This document shows, in pieces, positions 8,400 through 15,769 of a stretch of DNA of 23,064 bases. The DNA comes from Wohlfahrtiimonas sp. (GTDB lineage Bacteria > Pseudomonadota > Gammaproteobacteria > Cardiobacteriales > Wohlfahrtiimonadaceae), in contig JASLHB010000061.1 of NCBI GenBank assembly GCA_030149965.1, forward strand, positions 1-23,064, written 5' to 3'. The position numbers were made by a program, and so were the translations under genes. The first letter of the stretch is position 1, and each line of letters starts with the position of its first letter. The notes beneath the pieces were generated by a model. It had not been told where the DNA came from and made no database searches. It saw only the letters and a list, made by a program, of their open reading frames with translations.

Positions 8400-8429
8400 T
8401 TGGCAGATTCATCTTGTAAATATCATAAT
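8400..8429 (+). promoter_or_regulatory. Candidate aroA promoter
   Basis: -35 TTGGCA (8400-8405), 18-bp spacer, -10 CATAAT (8424-8429); one mismatch in each hexamer. It lies between the bioB terminator and aroA, about 45 bp before the start codon. Confidence 0.55.
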
Positions 8430-8474
8430 AATCAAGAAGAATGGCTAAGTTATGCAGCTAATTGTGGGTAATAT

Positions 8475-9752
8475 ATGGAAACACTGACACTTTCTAAAGT
8501 CGCTCATGCCAATGGTGAAATGACTTTGCCGGGCTCAAAAAGTATTTCGAATCGCGCGCTATTATTGGCGGCTTTATCGGAAGGGCAAACGCATTTGCGC
8601 GGATTATTGGAAAGTGATGATGTTCGCTATATGAAAGAAGCTTTAACGGCTTTGGGTATTCAATTGGAAACCATTAACGATACAGAAAGTGTTTTGTCAG
8701 GTTCGCCATCAGGTTTCTCAAATAAAGATGCAGAATTGTTCTTAGGCAATGCAGGCACAGCGTTTCGTTCTTTAACCGCGGCACTTGCACTGAATCAAGG
8801 ACATTATGTATTGAAAGGCATTCCAAGAATGCACGAGCGCCCGATTGAAGATTTAGTGATTGCGTTGCGCTCTATGGGATTATCTATTGAGTGCTTAGAA
8901 AATGAAGGTTATCCACCTTTAGAGATTTTCCCTGCGGAAATTACAGCGGATTCAGTTTCTGTGAAAGGCTCTGTTTCTAGCCAATATTTAACAGCATTAT
9001 TGTTATCAATTCCGATGACGAAAAAAGCAATGACGATCCAAATAGATGGCGAGTTAATTTCTAAGCCATATATTACGATCACATTATCCATGTTGAAAGA
9101 TTTTGGCATTGTGGTGGAAAATCGTAACTGGGAATCTTTTTATATTCCTGCGCACCAAACATATCAATCGCCGCGTGATTATTATGTGGAAGGCGATGCT
9201 TCAAGTGCATCTTATTTTGCTGCAATGGGCGCGATCGCCGGTGAAATAACCATGCACGGCATTGGCAATAAAACGATTCAAGGCGATGTTGAGTTTTTAC
9301 GCGCATTAGAAATGATGGGTGCAATCGTAGAATGGCACGATCATCATGTTGTGGTGAAAAAGCCAAATCAACCATTGAAAGGCATTGATTTAGATTGTAA
9401 TCATATTCCAGATGCAGCGATGACTTTGGCTGTTTTAGCATTATTTGCTGAAGGTAAAACAACGTTGCGCAACATTGGCAGCTGGCGAGTGAAAGAAACA
9501 GATCGCATTCATGCAATGGCAACAGAACTAACGAAAATGGGCGTTGATGTTGTGGAAGGCGAAGATTTCATTGAAATTACGCCGCCAGCACAATTGAAAG
9601 AAAATGTTTCGATATTCACATATGATGATCATCGCATGGCAATGTGCTTTTCATTGTGCAGTTTTTTAGTGCCTGTGATTATCGAAGATCCAAAATGCGT
9701 GAATAAAACATTCCCAACATATTTCGCTGAATTCAGCAGATTGGCGCATTAA
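8475..9752 (+). CDS. aroA: 3-phosphoshikimate 1-carboxyvinyltransferase (EPSP synthase)
   Basis: 425 residues, the family's usual length. Transfers enolpyruvyl from PEP to shikimate 3-phosphate in the aromatic amino-acid pathway; cytoplasmic. Visible landmarks: LPGSKSISNR with Lys22 and Arg27, the PEP-site loop LGNAGTAFR (G94 is the glycine whose replacement confers glyphosate tolerance in class I enzymes, so this one looks like the sensitive class), catalytic Asp313 in HIPDAAM, Glu341 in RVKETDR, and DDHRMAM near the end. Start chosen at ATG 8475 with a weak GGGTAA just upstream. It is followed after only 3 nt by a pseudopilin gene, so the two are probably co-transcribed. Confidence 0.97.
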   Translation: METLTLSKVAHANGEMTLPGSKSISNRALLLAALSEGQTHLRGLLESDDVRYMKEALTALGIQLETINDTESVLSGSPSGFSNKDAELFLGNAGTAFRSLTAALALNQGHYVLKGIPRMHERPIEDLVIALRSMGLSIECLENEGYPPLEIFPAEITADSVSVKGSVSSQYLTALLLSIPMTKKAMTIQIDGELISKPYITITLSMLKDFGIVVENRNWESFYIPAHQTYQSPRDYYVEGDASSASYFAAMGAIAGEITMHGIGNKTIQGDVEFLRALEMMGAIVEWHDHHVVVKKPNQPLKGIDLDCNHIPDAAMTLAVLALFAEGKTTLRNIGSWRVKETDRIHAMATELTKMGVDVVEGEDFIEITPPAQLKENVSIFTYDDHRMAMCFSLCSFLVPVIIEDPKCVNKTFPTYFAEFSRLAH

Positions 9753-9755
9753 TTC

Positions 9756-10124
9756 ATGGTGAATGGATTAGGTTCATTATATAAGCGTTCATTATCTTTG
9801 GTGGAACTGATGATTATTTCTGTGATTGTCGCAATTGTAGTGACGATCCTTGGGCAGAAATTTCTCGGCTTTGATGATGATAGTAAAAGCGTTGCTGTGA
9901 AGCAAAATATTCGTTCCATTGAAGGCGCGCTCAATTTATATTTTAAAGATGCAGGCGAATATCCATCAACGCAGCAAGGCTTACAAAGTTTAATTATTAA
10001 TCCGCAGTTACCGCAATGGGGCGGACCTTATTTATCAGAGAATTTGATCATTGATCCTTGGGGACAAACATATCATTACGAATCATCAGGTAAAGATTAC
10101 ATTATATTTTCTCTAAATAAATAG
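9756..10124 (+). CDS. Orphan GspG-like type II secretion pseudopilin
   Basis: 122 residues. N-terminal class III-type signal 'KRSLSLVEL' followed by a hydrophobic helix (about 13-33), with Glu17 at the +5 position. The residue before the predicted cleavage site is Ser12, not the usual Gly, and +1 is Leu13. The C-terminal domain has the GspG hallmarks YPSTQQGLQSL, a W-GGPYL segment and DPWGQTYHY. It stops soon after 'DYIIFSLNK', without the extended calcium-binding C-terminal loop usually seen in GspG (about 140-150 residues), so it is a short family member. No other type II secretion genes flank it. It starts 3 nt after aroA, without a clear ribosome-binding site of its own, suggesting coupled translation. 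Could be a minor pseudopilin feeding a pilus or secretion system encoded elsewhere. Confidence 0.8.
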   Translation: MVNGLGSLYKRSLSLVELMIISVIVAIVVTILGQKFLGFDDDSKSVAVKQNIRSIEGALNLYFKDAGEYPSTQQGLQSLIINPQLPQWGGPYLSENLIIDPWGQTYHYESSGKDYIIFSLNK

Positions 10125-10138
10125 AATAATGATGATAG

Positions 10139-10164
10139 AAAAGCCCTGATTGATCAGGGCTTTT
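10139..10164. terminator. Bidirectional terminator between the pseudopilin and GNAT genes
   Basis: 10-bp stem AAAAGCCCTG (10139-10148) with CAGGGCTTTT (10155-10164) and 6-nt loop; T-run continues to 10165. The A-run on the left makes it usable on the minus strand as well, where it would end the pbpC-FUSC-GNAT transcript. Confidence 0.85.
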
Positions 10165-10167
10165 TGA

Positions 10168-10689
10168 TTAGAGGGCTTTTTGCATAGCACACCGGCTATG
10201 AGCTTCTAAGCCAGCTTCAATTTCTTCATCGAGAATATCCATTAAAAAGCTGGATAATGTGCTTTCTTCCAATGTTATATAACCTTGTCTTTCATAAAAA
10301 GGTGCATTCCATGGAATATCTTTGAATGTGGTTAATGTAATGATAGTAATGCCACGATCATGCATGATTTGTTCAACTGTATTTAACAAAGCACGGCCAA
10401 CGCCTTGGCTTTGCCATGCTTCTGTGACAGATAATTCACAAATATGAAATGTTTTATTGTATTCCACGCCATTGATAAATCCGACTGGCATTTCATCATG
10501 TACTGCAACCCAACTATTTCGGGCTTGAATATAGTTTTGGTGCAAGGATGTTGGTTGAACTTCATCATCAGCTAACCATGCTAAATCTTTATCTTGTTTA
10601 AAGATTTGTGCTGCTGATCGCTCGATTTCTGGCAGATGTTCAACATCGCCTGATCGGGCTTCACGAATTGTAATGGCTAATTCGACCAT
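10168..10689 (-). CDS. GNAT-family N-acetyltransferase
   Basis: 173 residues. Acetyl-CoA-binding motif A is visible as QSQGVGRALL (93-102), preceded by the beta4 strand 'CELSVTEAWQ', and followed by a 'PWNAPFYERQGY' segment (126-137) typical of the C-terminal part of GNAT enzymes. It would transfer an acetyl group to an amine on an unknown small molecule, peptide or protein. It is the last gene of a probable minus-strand operon, 23 nt after the FUSC gene, and ends against a bidirectional terminator. A 'TAGG' about 11 nt upstream serves as a weak ribosome-binding site. Substrate cannot be deduced from sequence. Confidence 0.88.
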   Translation of the reverse strand: MVELAITIREARSGDVEHLPEIERSAAQIFKQDKDLAWLADDEVQPTSLHQNYIQARNSWVAVHDEMPVGFINGVEYNKTFHICELSVTEAWQSQGVGRALLNTVEQIMHDRGITIITLTTFKDIPWNAPFYERQGYITLEESTLSSFLMDILDEEIEAGLEAHSRCAMQKAL

Positions 10690-10712
10690 AGATGCAATAA
10701 CCTACTAATTAA

Positions 10713-12620
10713 CTAAATATTCGGGGAGTGTACGCTAAATGCTGATTGTAGCGTATTAATTTCTCGTTCAATGCTATAAAAGTCAGGAATTGAAGGCACT
10801 TTGATTAGATCTGTTGGTTCATCAAATTGTGCAGAATTCGCCAACGTTTCAAATAGATAAAGAATTTTTGCTAATTCATTATCGGTTAATATTGGGCGAT
10901 TTGGATTTTCCGCAGCATGTTCCAATAAAAATGCTAATTTTTCCATAGAGTAAATGATCGGCCAATAATATTCAATTAGTGCTTTATTCTTAGGAATTTC
11001 TCCAATAGCAGCTGTATATAAAGCTGTTAAATTGGATAAATTGGTTTTCATTTTAATTAAGCGGGTTTGAATTTGATGTTGTGTGCTTCTCTTAGGCGTA
11101 GAAAAAAGTAAGAGAACCATTTGTGATTGATTGCGAAGTGTTCGCATGAGAATCCTTGGGATGCGAATTGAAGCTGAGCGTTTGCCCATTAGCAGAACGC
11201 CAATCAGGCCAATTGCGCTACCAATCACAACATCTATAATGCGGGCGCTCGAGAAATGGAAGAAGGAAAATTGTCCTTGTGTGATGGTTTCAGCCAAAAG
11301 AAGGGCATTTGGCGTGATAAAAATAACTGCTAAACCATAGTTTTTGACAATGAGCATCTCTGTCATCAATGTGAAAGAAAAAATGATCAGCGCTAAAACA
11401 TAACCAGAAGGATGAAAATATAAAATAGTGCTAGCTATAATAATACCAATGAAAGTACCTATAGAACGTTGAATAGCACGATAATATGTTGCAATCATTG
11501 AAGCGCCAGACATAATCGCAACGCATGATAATGGAATCCAATAAGAACGCGTAAAGTGAAAACCATAAGCAATCAATGCGGCGATTGTTGTAATGACGCC
11601 AAATCTTACGGCTGTGACAAAGACTAAAGAGTTGCGATCTAAGGCATTGGCAAGAATATCTTTAATGGAGTAATCATAATGATGTGTAATAGATTTAAGC
11701 GATTCAACTGGAGTAATGAGTGCTTTTTGCATGGCTTCTAAATGTTCTTGTAGCACTTTATCTTGTAAAGCTAGATCATTTTTTGGTTGGTAATCTTTTA
11801 AGTTTTTTTTAAGATTGTTTGAAATATTTTTGAGATATTCTGTTACTTCTATTGGCAATGATTCTGTTGCATGAGCACAATGATTACCTAAATAGAGCAT
11901 ATATTCATTGGCTTCAACAGCTAAATGAAGCAATCTAGTATAAGTTTCTGAAGGCGACCAAGGTAATTGCCCTGCAATCAATGTTTCATCAGCTTCCTTT
12001 AGTGCAGCCATCGTTAAATATTTTTCATGTTGGAATTTTTCTGTGCCAACGCTCTCTGTGAGTTTGATGAGTTGTAAATATGCTTTTTGCAGTGATTGTA
12101 TTTCAGGGCGATGTGGATGAATCAGAAAGCCTGACATCGCAATGATCCACGATAATGCAGCACCTAATCCTACTAAACCGGCTCTACTGAATGCACCTAA
12201 TATATCCACATGTGGCATATCTGCTGTGATTGCAAAAATTAAGATGAAGAACATCGCCGATGGTCCAATGAATTTTAGTGCATTGAAAATAAATATCGAA
12301 ACGGCAGCGATTAATCCCATAATAATTGCAGCGGCAATTGGATAAGGTGCGATTAATGAACCCAAAAATGCTGATAATATGATGGCAATGCCAACGAATA
12401 GTAATTGTTTGGATAATAATGCATAAGGAATCCTAAATGCATATAAATAAGTAAATCCACCTAAGCCAATGATTAAGCCTAATTGTAATTGATTAAAAAA
12501 GATGCCGATAAAAATAGGAATTGTCATTGAAAGCGCCGCGCCAATTCCGCGTTCCCAAGGTGCGGAACGATTATTGACTGCCATAGCTTCGCGAATGATT
12601 GACCACAATTTTTCTTTCAT
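10713..12620 (-). CDS. FUSC-family inner-membrane protein (aromatic-acid-exporter/YccS-like)
   Basis: 635 residues. Two hydrophobic blocks, about residues 25-170 and 325-480, each with several membrane helices, separated by a helical cytoplasmic region and followed by a roughly 150-residue cytoplasmic tail. The second block contains 'YWIPLSCVAIM' and, further on, 'RAIQRSIGTFIG', hallmarks of fusaric-acid-resistance/AaeB/YccS-type proteins. Start chosen at ATG 12620: AAGGAG (12630-12635 on the minus strand) is 9 nt upstream, whereas a possible start nine codons earlier would overlap that site. It sits 57 nt after pbpC and 23 nt before the acetyltransferase gene, so an operon is likely. The family is linked to efflux of aromatic acids or to envelope functions; the substrate here is unknown. 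Confidence 0.85.
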   Translation of the reverse strand: MKEKLWSIIREAMAVNNRSAPWERGIGAALSMTIPIFIGIFFNQLQLGLIIGLGGFTYLYAFRIPYALLSKQLLFVGIAIILSAFLGSLIAPYPIAAAIIMGLIAAVSIFIFNALKFIGPSAMFFILIFAITADMPHVDILGAFSRAGLVGLGAALSWIIAMSGFLIHPHRPEIQSLQKAYLQLIKLTESVGTEKFQHEKYLTMAALKEADETLIAGQLPWSPSETYTRLLHLAVEANEYMLYLGNHCAHATESLPIEVTEYLKNISNNLKKNLKDYQPKNDLALQDKVLQEHLEAMQKALITPVESLKSITHHYDYSIKDILANALDRNSLVFVTAVRFGVITTIAALIAYGFHFTRSYWIPLSCVAIMSGASMIATYYRAIQRSIGTFIGIIIASTILYFHPSGYVLALIIFSFTLMTEMLIVKNYGLAVIFITPNALLLAETITQGQFSFFHFSSARIIDVVIGSAIGLIGVLLMGKRSASIRIPRILMRTLRNQSQMVLLLFSTPKRSTQHQIQTRLIKMKTNLSNLTALYTAAIGEIPKNKALIEYYWPIIYSMEKLAFLLEHAAENPNRPILTDNELAKILYLFETLANSAQFDEPTDLIKVPSIPDFYSIEREINTLQSAFSVHSPNI

Positions 12621-12677
12621 GTGATATTGCTCCTTATTTTGAATCATACGAATAAATCAGTATAAGGAATTTATAAA

Positions 12678-14807
12678 TTATTCACGAATTTCAAAAGAGA
12701 CTTTATCAACTTTTTGTAATGAATCTTGTACACTTAAAGTATGAATGCCAGTTTTTAACGTTTGAATATCTAGTTCAGGATTCTCGAGTAATTGACCATC
12801 TAAATACCAACGAAATGGTTCATTGCCTTGTGCATTGAGCTGGATTGTATATGGGCTTTTAAAAATAATGCTCTCATTTTGCAATGTGAGAATCTGTACA
12901 GATTGCATGGTCACATCTTCAATATTCAGCAATTTCGGCCAGCCTGAATGGGGCATTTCTCCAGGCGCATCATACAATGTTGGCGGTGTTTTGCCATCAA
13001 TTGTATCGATATCATAACGTTCCAAACATGATTCAATAGGTACTTCGGTAATTTTCCGTCCGCTTGGCCAACAGATTGTGGCAGATTGAATGCCATAAGG
13101 TTTAGATAGGGAAGTTTTATCTTTTGGTAAATAATTAAAAATATCAAAAAGCATTGGCGTTGCATAACGATTGGCTAATGCACCAACATTTGGCACACCA
13201 TCAGGGCGACCAATCCAAACGCCAACTGTCCAATCAGGCGTTGTACCAATTGCCCAACCATCACGATAACCATAACTTGTGCCTGTTTTCCAGGCGATTT
13301 TTCTAGGATTGAAACGGTTCGCAGGACGAACTTGGCTCAGGATTTTATGTGTAATCCATGCAGATTCTGGCGATAAAATGGATTTGCCACTTGTGATGGC
13401 TTTAGATGTTGTAGTGATTGGATAAACTCTGCCTTCTGTGGATAAGCTTGAGAATAATCGTACTTGCTCCCATAAAGAAATACCAACACCGCCCAAGATT
13501 ATGCTCAAAGTTGGTTCAGAAACATGTAATTCAATATTGGCATCTCTTAATTTTTTTACAAAATAATGTGGCGTTAAATGTTGAAATACTTGAACAACAG
13601 GTACATTTAAAGATGTTTGCAGTGCTTTGAACATTGGTATGGCACCACGAAATTGATCATCGAAGTTTTTAGGAAAATAACCATCAAAACCACGTTTAAC
13701 ATCTGTTAGCAAGCTAGCTTCGTGGATGATGCCGTAATCCATTGCCATTCCATAAGCAAATGGTTTTAAAGTTGACCCAGGTGACCGAATAGCTTTTACG
13801 ATATCCACATAACCAAATCGATCATGATCAAATAGATCGGAGGAACCAATGTAAGCATAAACTTGATGGTTATGATTATTCACAATTAAGACCGCAGAGG
13901 AAATTTTTTCTGGCCAAGTTTGGCTCTGGTTTTTAATAAATTTCTCAAGTTTTCTTTGTAAGTTTACATCAATCGTTGTGTAAATGATGTGCTGATCTGG
14001 CTGTTGTTTATGAAGAGTTTCTGATAATAATGGCGCTGAGAATTGAGTTTTGGAAGGACGATAATTCACAGGCTCTTGTTGATAACGTTTCATATCTTCA
14101 ATAGAAAGATGACCAAATTCAGCTAAGCGATTTAATACTTTATTGCGTGCAATTTTGGCTTTCTCTAAAGAGTGATCAGGTCGGTAAATACTTGGGCGCT
14201 GTGGCAAAGCAACTAATAAAGCACTTTCTGCAATGTTTAAGCTATTGGCATCTTTGGAAAAATAGCGCCAACTTGCAGTTTGTACACCTTCAATGTTACC
14301 GCCCATTGGCGCAATATTCACATATAAAGTTAGAATTTCTTCTTTAGTTAATGCCATTTCTAATTGAATGGCTCGAAACATTTGCTCTGTTTTGCCAAGC
14401 ATTGTGCGTTCATGAGGATACAATAAACGAGCCACTTGCATGGTTAATGTGGAACTACCCGAAATAACTTTACGATTAGTGATGAACTGTCCTGCTGCTC
14501 GGATTGTTGCGAGAGGATTGACACCAAAATGTTGATAAAAATAGCGATCTTCATAGTTAATCAGTGCATTGAGATATAATGGATTAATATCTTTTAATTC
14601 CACCCAATGGCGGAACATTCCATCATGATCAGAAAATTGCCTTAAGATTTGTCCATTTCTATCCACAACCACTGTGGATGGTTCAATTTTAGGAATTTCT
14701 AAAGGATTGAAATAATTAAATAGACCAAAAGCACTGACAACAGAAAACGAACTTGCAACAATTGTGTAAGTCGAATATTTAAATAATTTCTTGAAATTAA
14801 GATGCAT
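12678..14807 (-). CDS. pbpC: Penicillin-binding protein 1C, bifunctional glycosyltransferase/transpeptidase
   Basis: 709 residues with the preferred ATG at 14807. Signal-anchor helix near 12-35, then a GT51 glycosyltransferase domain with catalytic Glu86 in YEDRYFYQHFG and the SGSSTLTMQVARLL motif. The transpeptidase domain has S345-T-L-K348, SLN (399-401) and KTGTS from Lys507, so all active-site motifs are intact. The last roughly 85 residues match the beta-rich C-terminal domain characteristic of PBP1C (with 'PFRWYLDGQLL'). It polymerises and cross-links peptidoglycan in the periplasm. A GTG-initiated extension of 16 codons to 14855 is possible, but a -10 TATAAT (14839-14844, minus strand) lies downstream of that GTG, which argues for the ATG. 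First gene of a minus-strand group with FUSC and GNAT genes. In E. coli pbpC is next to an alpha-2-macroglobulin gene; here that gene is about 6.3 kb away. Confidence 0.95.
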   Translation of the reverse strand: MHLNFKKLFKYSTYTIVASSFSVVSAFGLFNYFNPLEIPKIEPSTVVVDRNGQILRQFSDHDGMFRHWVELKDINPLYLNALINYEDRYFYQHFGVNPLATIRAAGQFITNRKVISGSSTLTMQVARLLYPHERTMLGKTEQMFRAIQLEMALTKEEILTLYVNIAPMGGNIEGVQTASWRYFSKDANSLNIAESALLVALPQRPSIYRPDHSLEKAKIARNKVLNRLAEFGHLSIEDMKRYQQEPVNYRPSKTQFSAPLLSETLHKQQPDQHIIYTTIDVNLQRKLEKFIKNQSQTWPEKISSAVLIVNNHNHQVYAYIGSSDLFDHDRFGYVDIVKAIRSPGSTLKPFAYGMAMDYGIIHEASLLTDVKRGFDGYFPKNFDDQFRGAIPMFKALQTSLNVPVVQVFQHLTPHYFVKKLRDANIELHVSEPTLSIILGGVGISLWEQVRLFSSLSTEGRVYPITTTSKAITSGKSILSPESAWITHKILSQVRPANRFNPRKIAWKTGTSYGYRDGWAIGTTPDWTVGVWIGRPDGVPNVGALANRYATPMLFDIFNYLPKDKTSLSKPYGIQSATICWPSGRKITEVPIESCLERYDIDTIDGKTPPTLYDAPGEMPHSGWPKLLNIEDVTMQSVQILTLQNESIIFKSPYTIQLNAQGNEPFRWYLDGQLLENPELDIQTLKTGIHTLSVQDSLQKVDKVSFEIRE

Positions 14808-14838
14808 AGTCGTGCTTTTGGGAAAAAATTGTGTGGTG

Positions 14839-14844
14839 ATTATA
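14839..14844 (-). promoter_or_regulatory. Candidate -10 element for the pbpC operon
   Basis: Perfect TATAAT on the minus strand. Only weak -35 candidates (such as TTTCTA at 14864-14869, spacer 19). The start site would lie about 25 nt before the preferred pbpC ATG. Confidence 0.45.
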
Positions 14845-14899
14845 TCTAGAAACACCTATTCTATAGAAATGCGCTGTAATAATAATGAAATATTCACAC

Positions 14900-14905
14900 T
14901 ATAAT
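14900..14905 (+). promoter_or_regulatory. Candidate -10 element for msrA
   Basis: Perfect TATAAT, 34 bp before the msrA start codon and divergent from the pbpC -10 element. No good -35 hexamer at 16-18 bp upstream. Confidence 0.45.
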
Positions 14906-14939
14906 ATATAAAGCATGATCAATTAATAAGGAGTCAAAT

Positions 14940-15455
14940 ATGATGGAACGTGCAATTTTTGCGGGTGGTTGTTTTTGGTGTATGGTTCATCCATTTGATG
15001 AATTGCCTGGCATTGAGAGTGTTTTATCTGGCTACACTGGTGGCGTGACTCAAAATCCAACTTACCAAGATGTTTGCAATGGGCAAACAGGTCATATAGA
15101 AGCGGTTGAAATTCTCTTTGATTCTGCACTAATGGATTACAAAACATTGTTGGAAATTTATTGGCAACAAGTGGATCCAACGGATGCTTTAGGCCAATTC
15201 CAAGATCGTGGTGATACGTATCGCCCAGTGATTTTTTATACATCAGAAGAACAAAGAATCTTGGCTGAAGAAAGTAAACGTGCTGTGCAATTGAGCGGAA
15301 AATTCCGAGAACCAATTGTGGTAACGATTGAACCTGCACAAAAATTCTATGTGGCAGAAGAATATCACCAAGATTTTTATCGTAAAAGTCCTGAGCGCTA
15401 TGCATTAACATCAGCATTGCGTCATCATTTTTTAAAAGAAATCTGGCAAAAATAG
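14940..15455 (+). CDS. msrA: Peptide methionine-(S)-S-oxide reductase MsrA
   Basis: 171 residues. Repairs methionine-S-sulfoxide in proteins using thioredoxin; cytoplasmic, as no signal peptide is seen. Active-site motif GGCFWCM gives catalytic Cys11 with Cys14 close by; further family landmarks are SGYTGG, NPTYQDVCNGQTGH, a DRGDTYRP segment and AEEYHQDFY. Residues after the active site read MVHPFDELPG rather than the ME-x-PF form typical of enterobacterial MsrA; I recall the MV-x-PFD form as common in Firmicutes and some proteobacteria. AAGGAG at 14928-14933 gives 6-nt spacing to ATG 14940; a second ATG at 14943 is equally possible. No clear intrinsic terminator follows. Confidence 0.96.
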   Translation: MMERAIFAGGCFWCMVHPFDELPGIESVLSGYTGGVTQNPTYQDVCNGQTGHIEAVEILFDSALMDYKTLLEIYWQQVDPTDALGQFQDRGDTYRPVIFYTSEEQRILAEESKRAVQLSGKFREPIVVTIEPAQKFYVAEEYHQDFYRKSPERYALTSALRHHFLKEIWQK

Positions 15456-15769
15456 ATGATTATTTTAAATATGTACTAAAATTATTTAAATAAATATTTA
15501 AGTTTTGAATGGAAATGTTAAGTAAAAACTATTTTGATAATGGTTTTTATAGTATAATTTCTAGACATAAGTCATAAAAACATCTTATTTATCATTATAT
15601 AACTGCAAAACTTTGATTCCTCACAGTTGATGTTTTCAAGGTTTACGAGAGATTATCACTTATTTATAAATAACTTAATGATAATCCTTGCGCTCATTAA
15701 GATAAATTAATGTTCTTGCTAGTATAATGAAAAACAATATAGACAATTACTAATTGTGAGAGAAATATA
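15456..15769 (+). promoter_or_regulatory. 314-bp AT-rich leader region of pilY1 with nested inverted repeats
   Basis: No open reading frame of note. It contains a 14-bp palindrome TTATTTATAAATAA (15660-15673) nested within GATTATC (15651-15657) and GATAATC (15680-15686), and overlapping these a pair CTTAATG (15674-15680) / CATTAAG (15695-15701). A perfect -10 TATAAT at 15723-15728 lies about 42 bp before the pilY1 start, with no strong -35. A second TATAAT at 15553-15558 has only a badly spaced -35-like hexamer. The repeats lie at about -40 to -85 relative to a start near 15735, suitable for an activator site. Confidence 0.4.

Noticed and set aside
9079..9522. 147-codon open frame on the minus strand inside aroA
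   Set aside because: Antisense to an intact aroA with all catalytic residues; His/Leu/Gln-rich composition and no recognisable motif.
14808..14855. Longer PBP1C starting at GTG 14855
   Set aside because: The extension contains a perfect minus-strand -10 hexamer, has no ribosome-binding site, and pushes the signal anchor away from the N-terminus.
14923..15417. 164-codon open frame on the minus strand opposite msrA
   Set aside because: Fully overlaps intact msrA and its ribosome-binding site; no family resemblance.
15534..15558. Promoter TTGATA ... TATAAT in the pilY1 leader
   Set aside because: Spacer is only 13 bp, too short for sigma-70.
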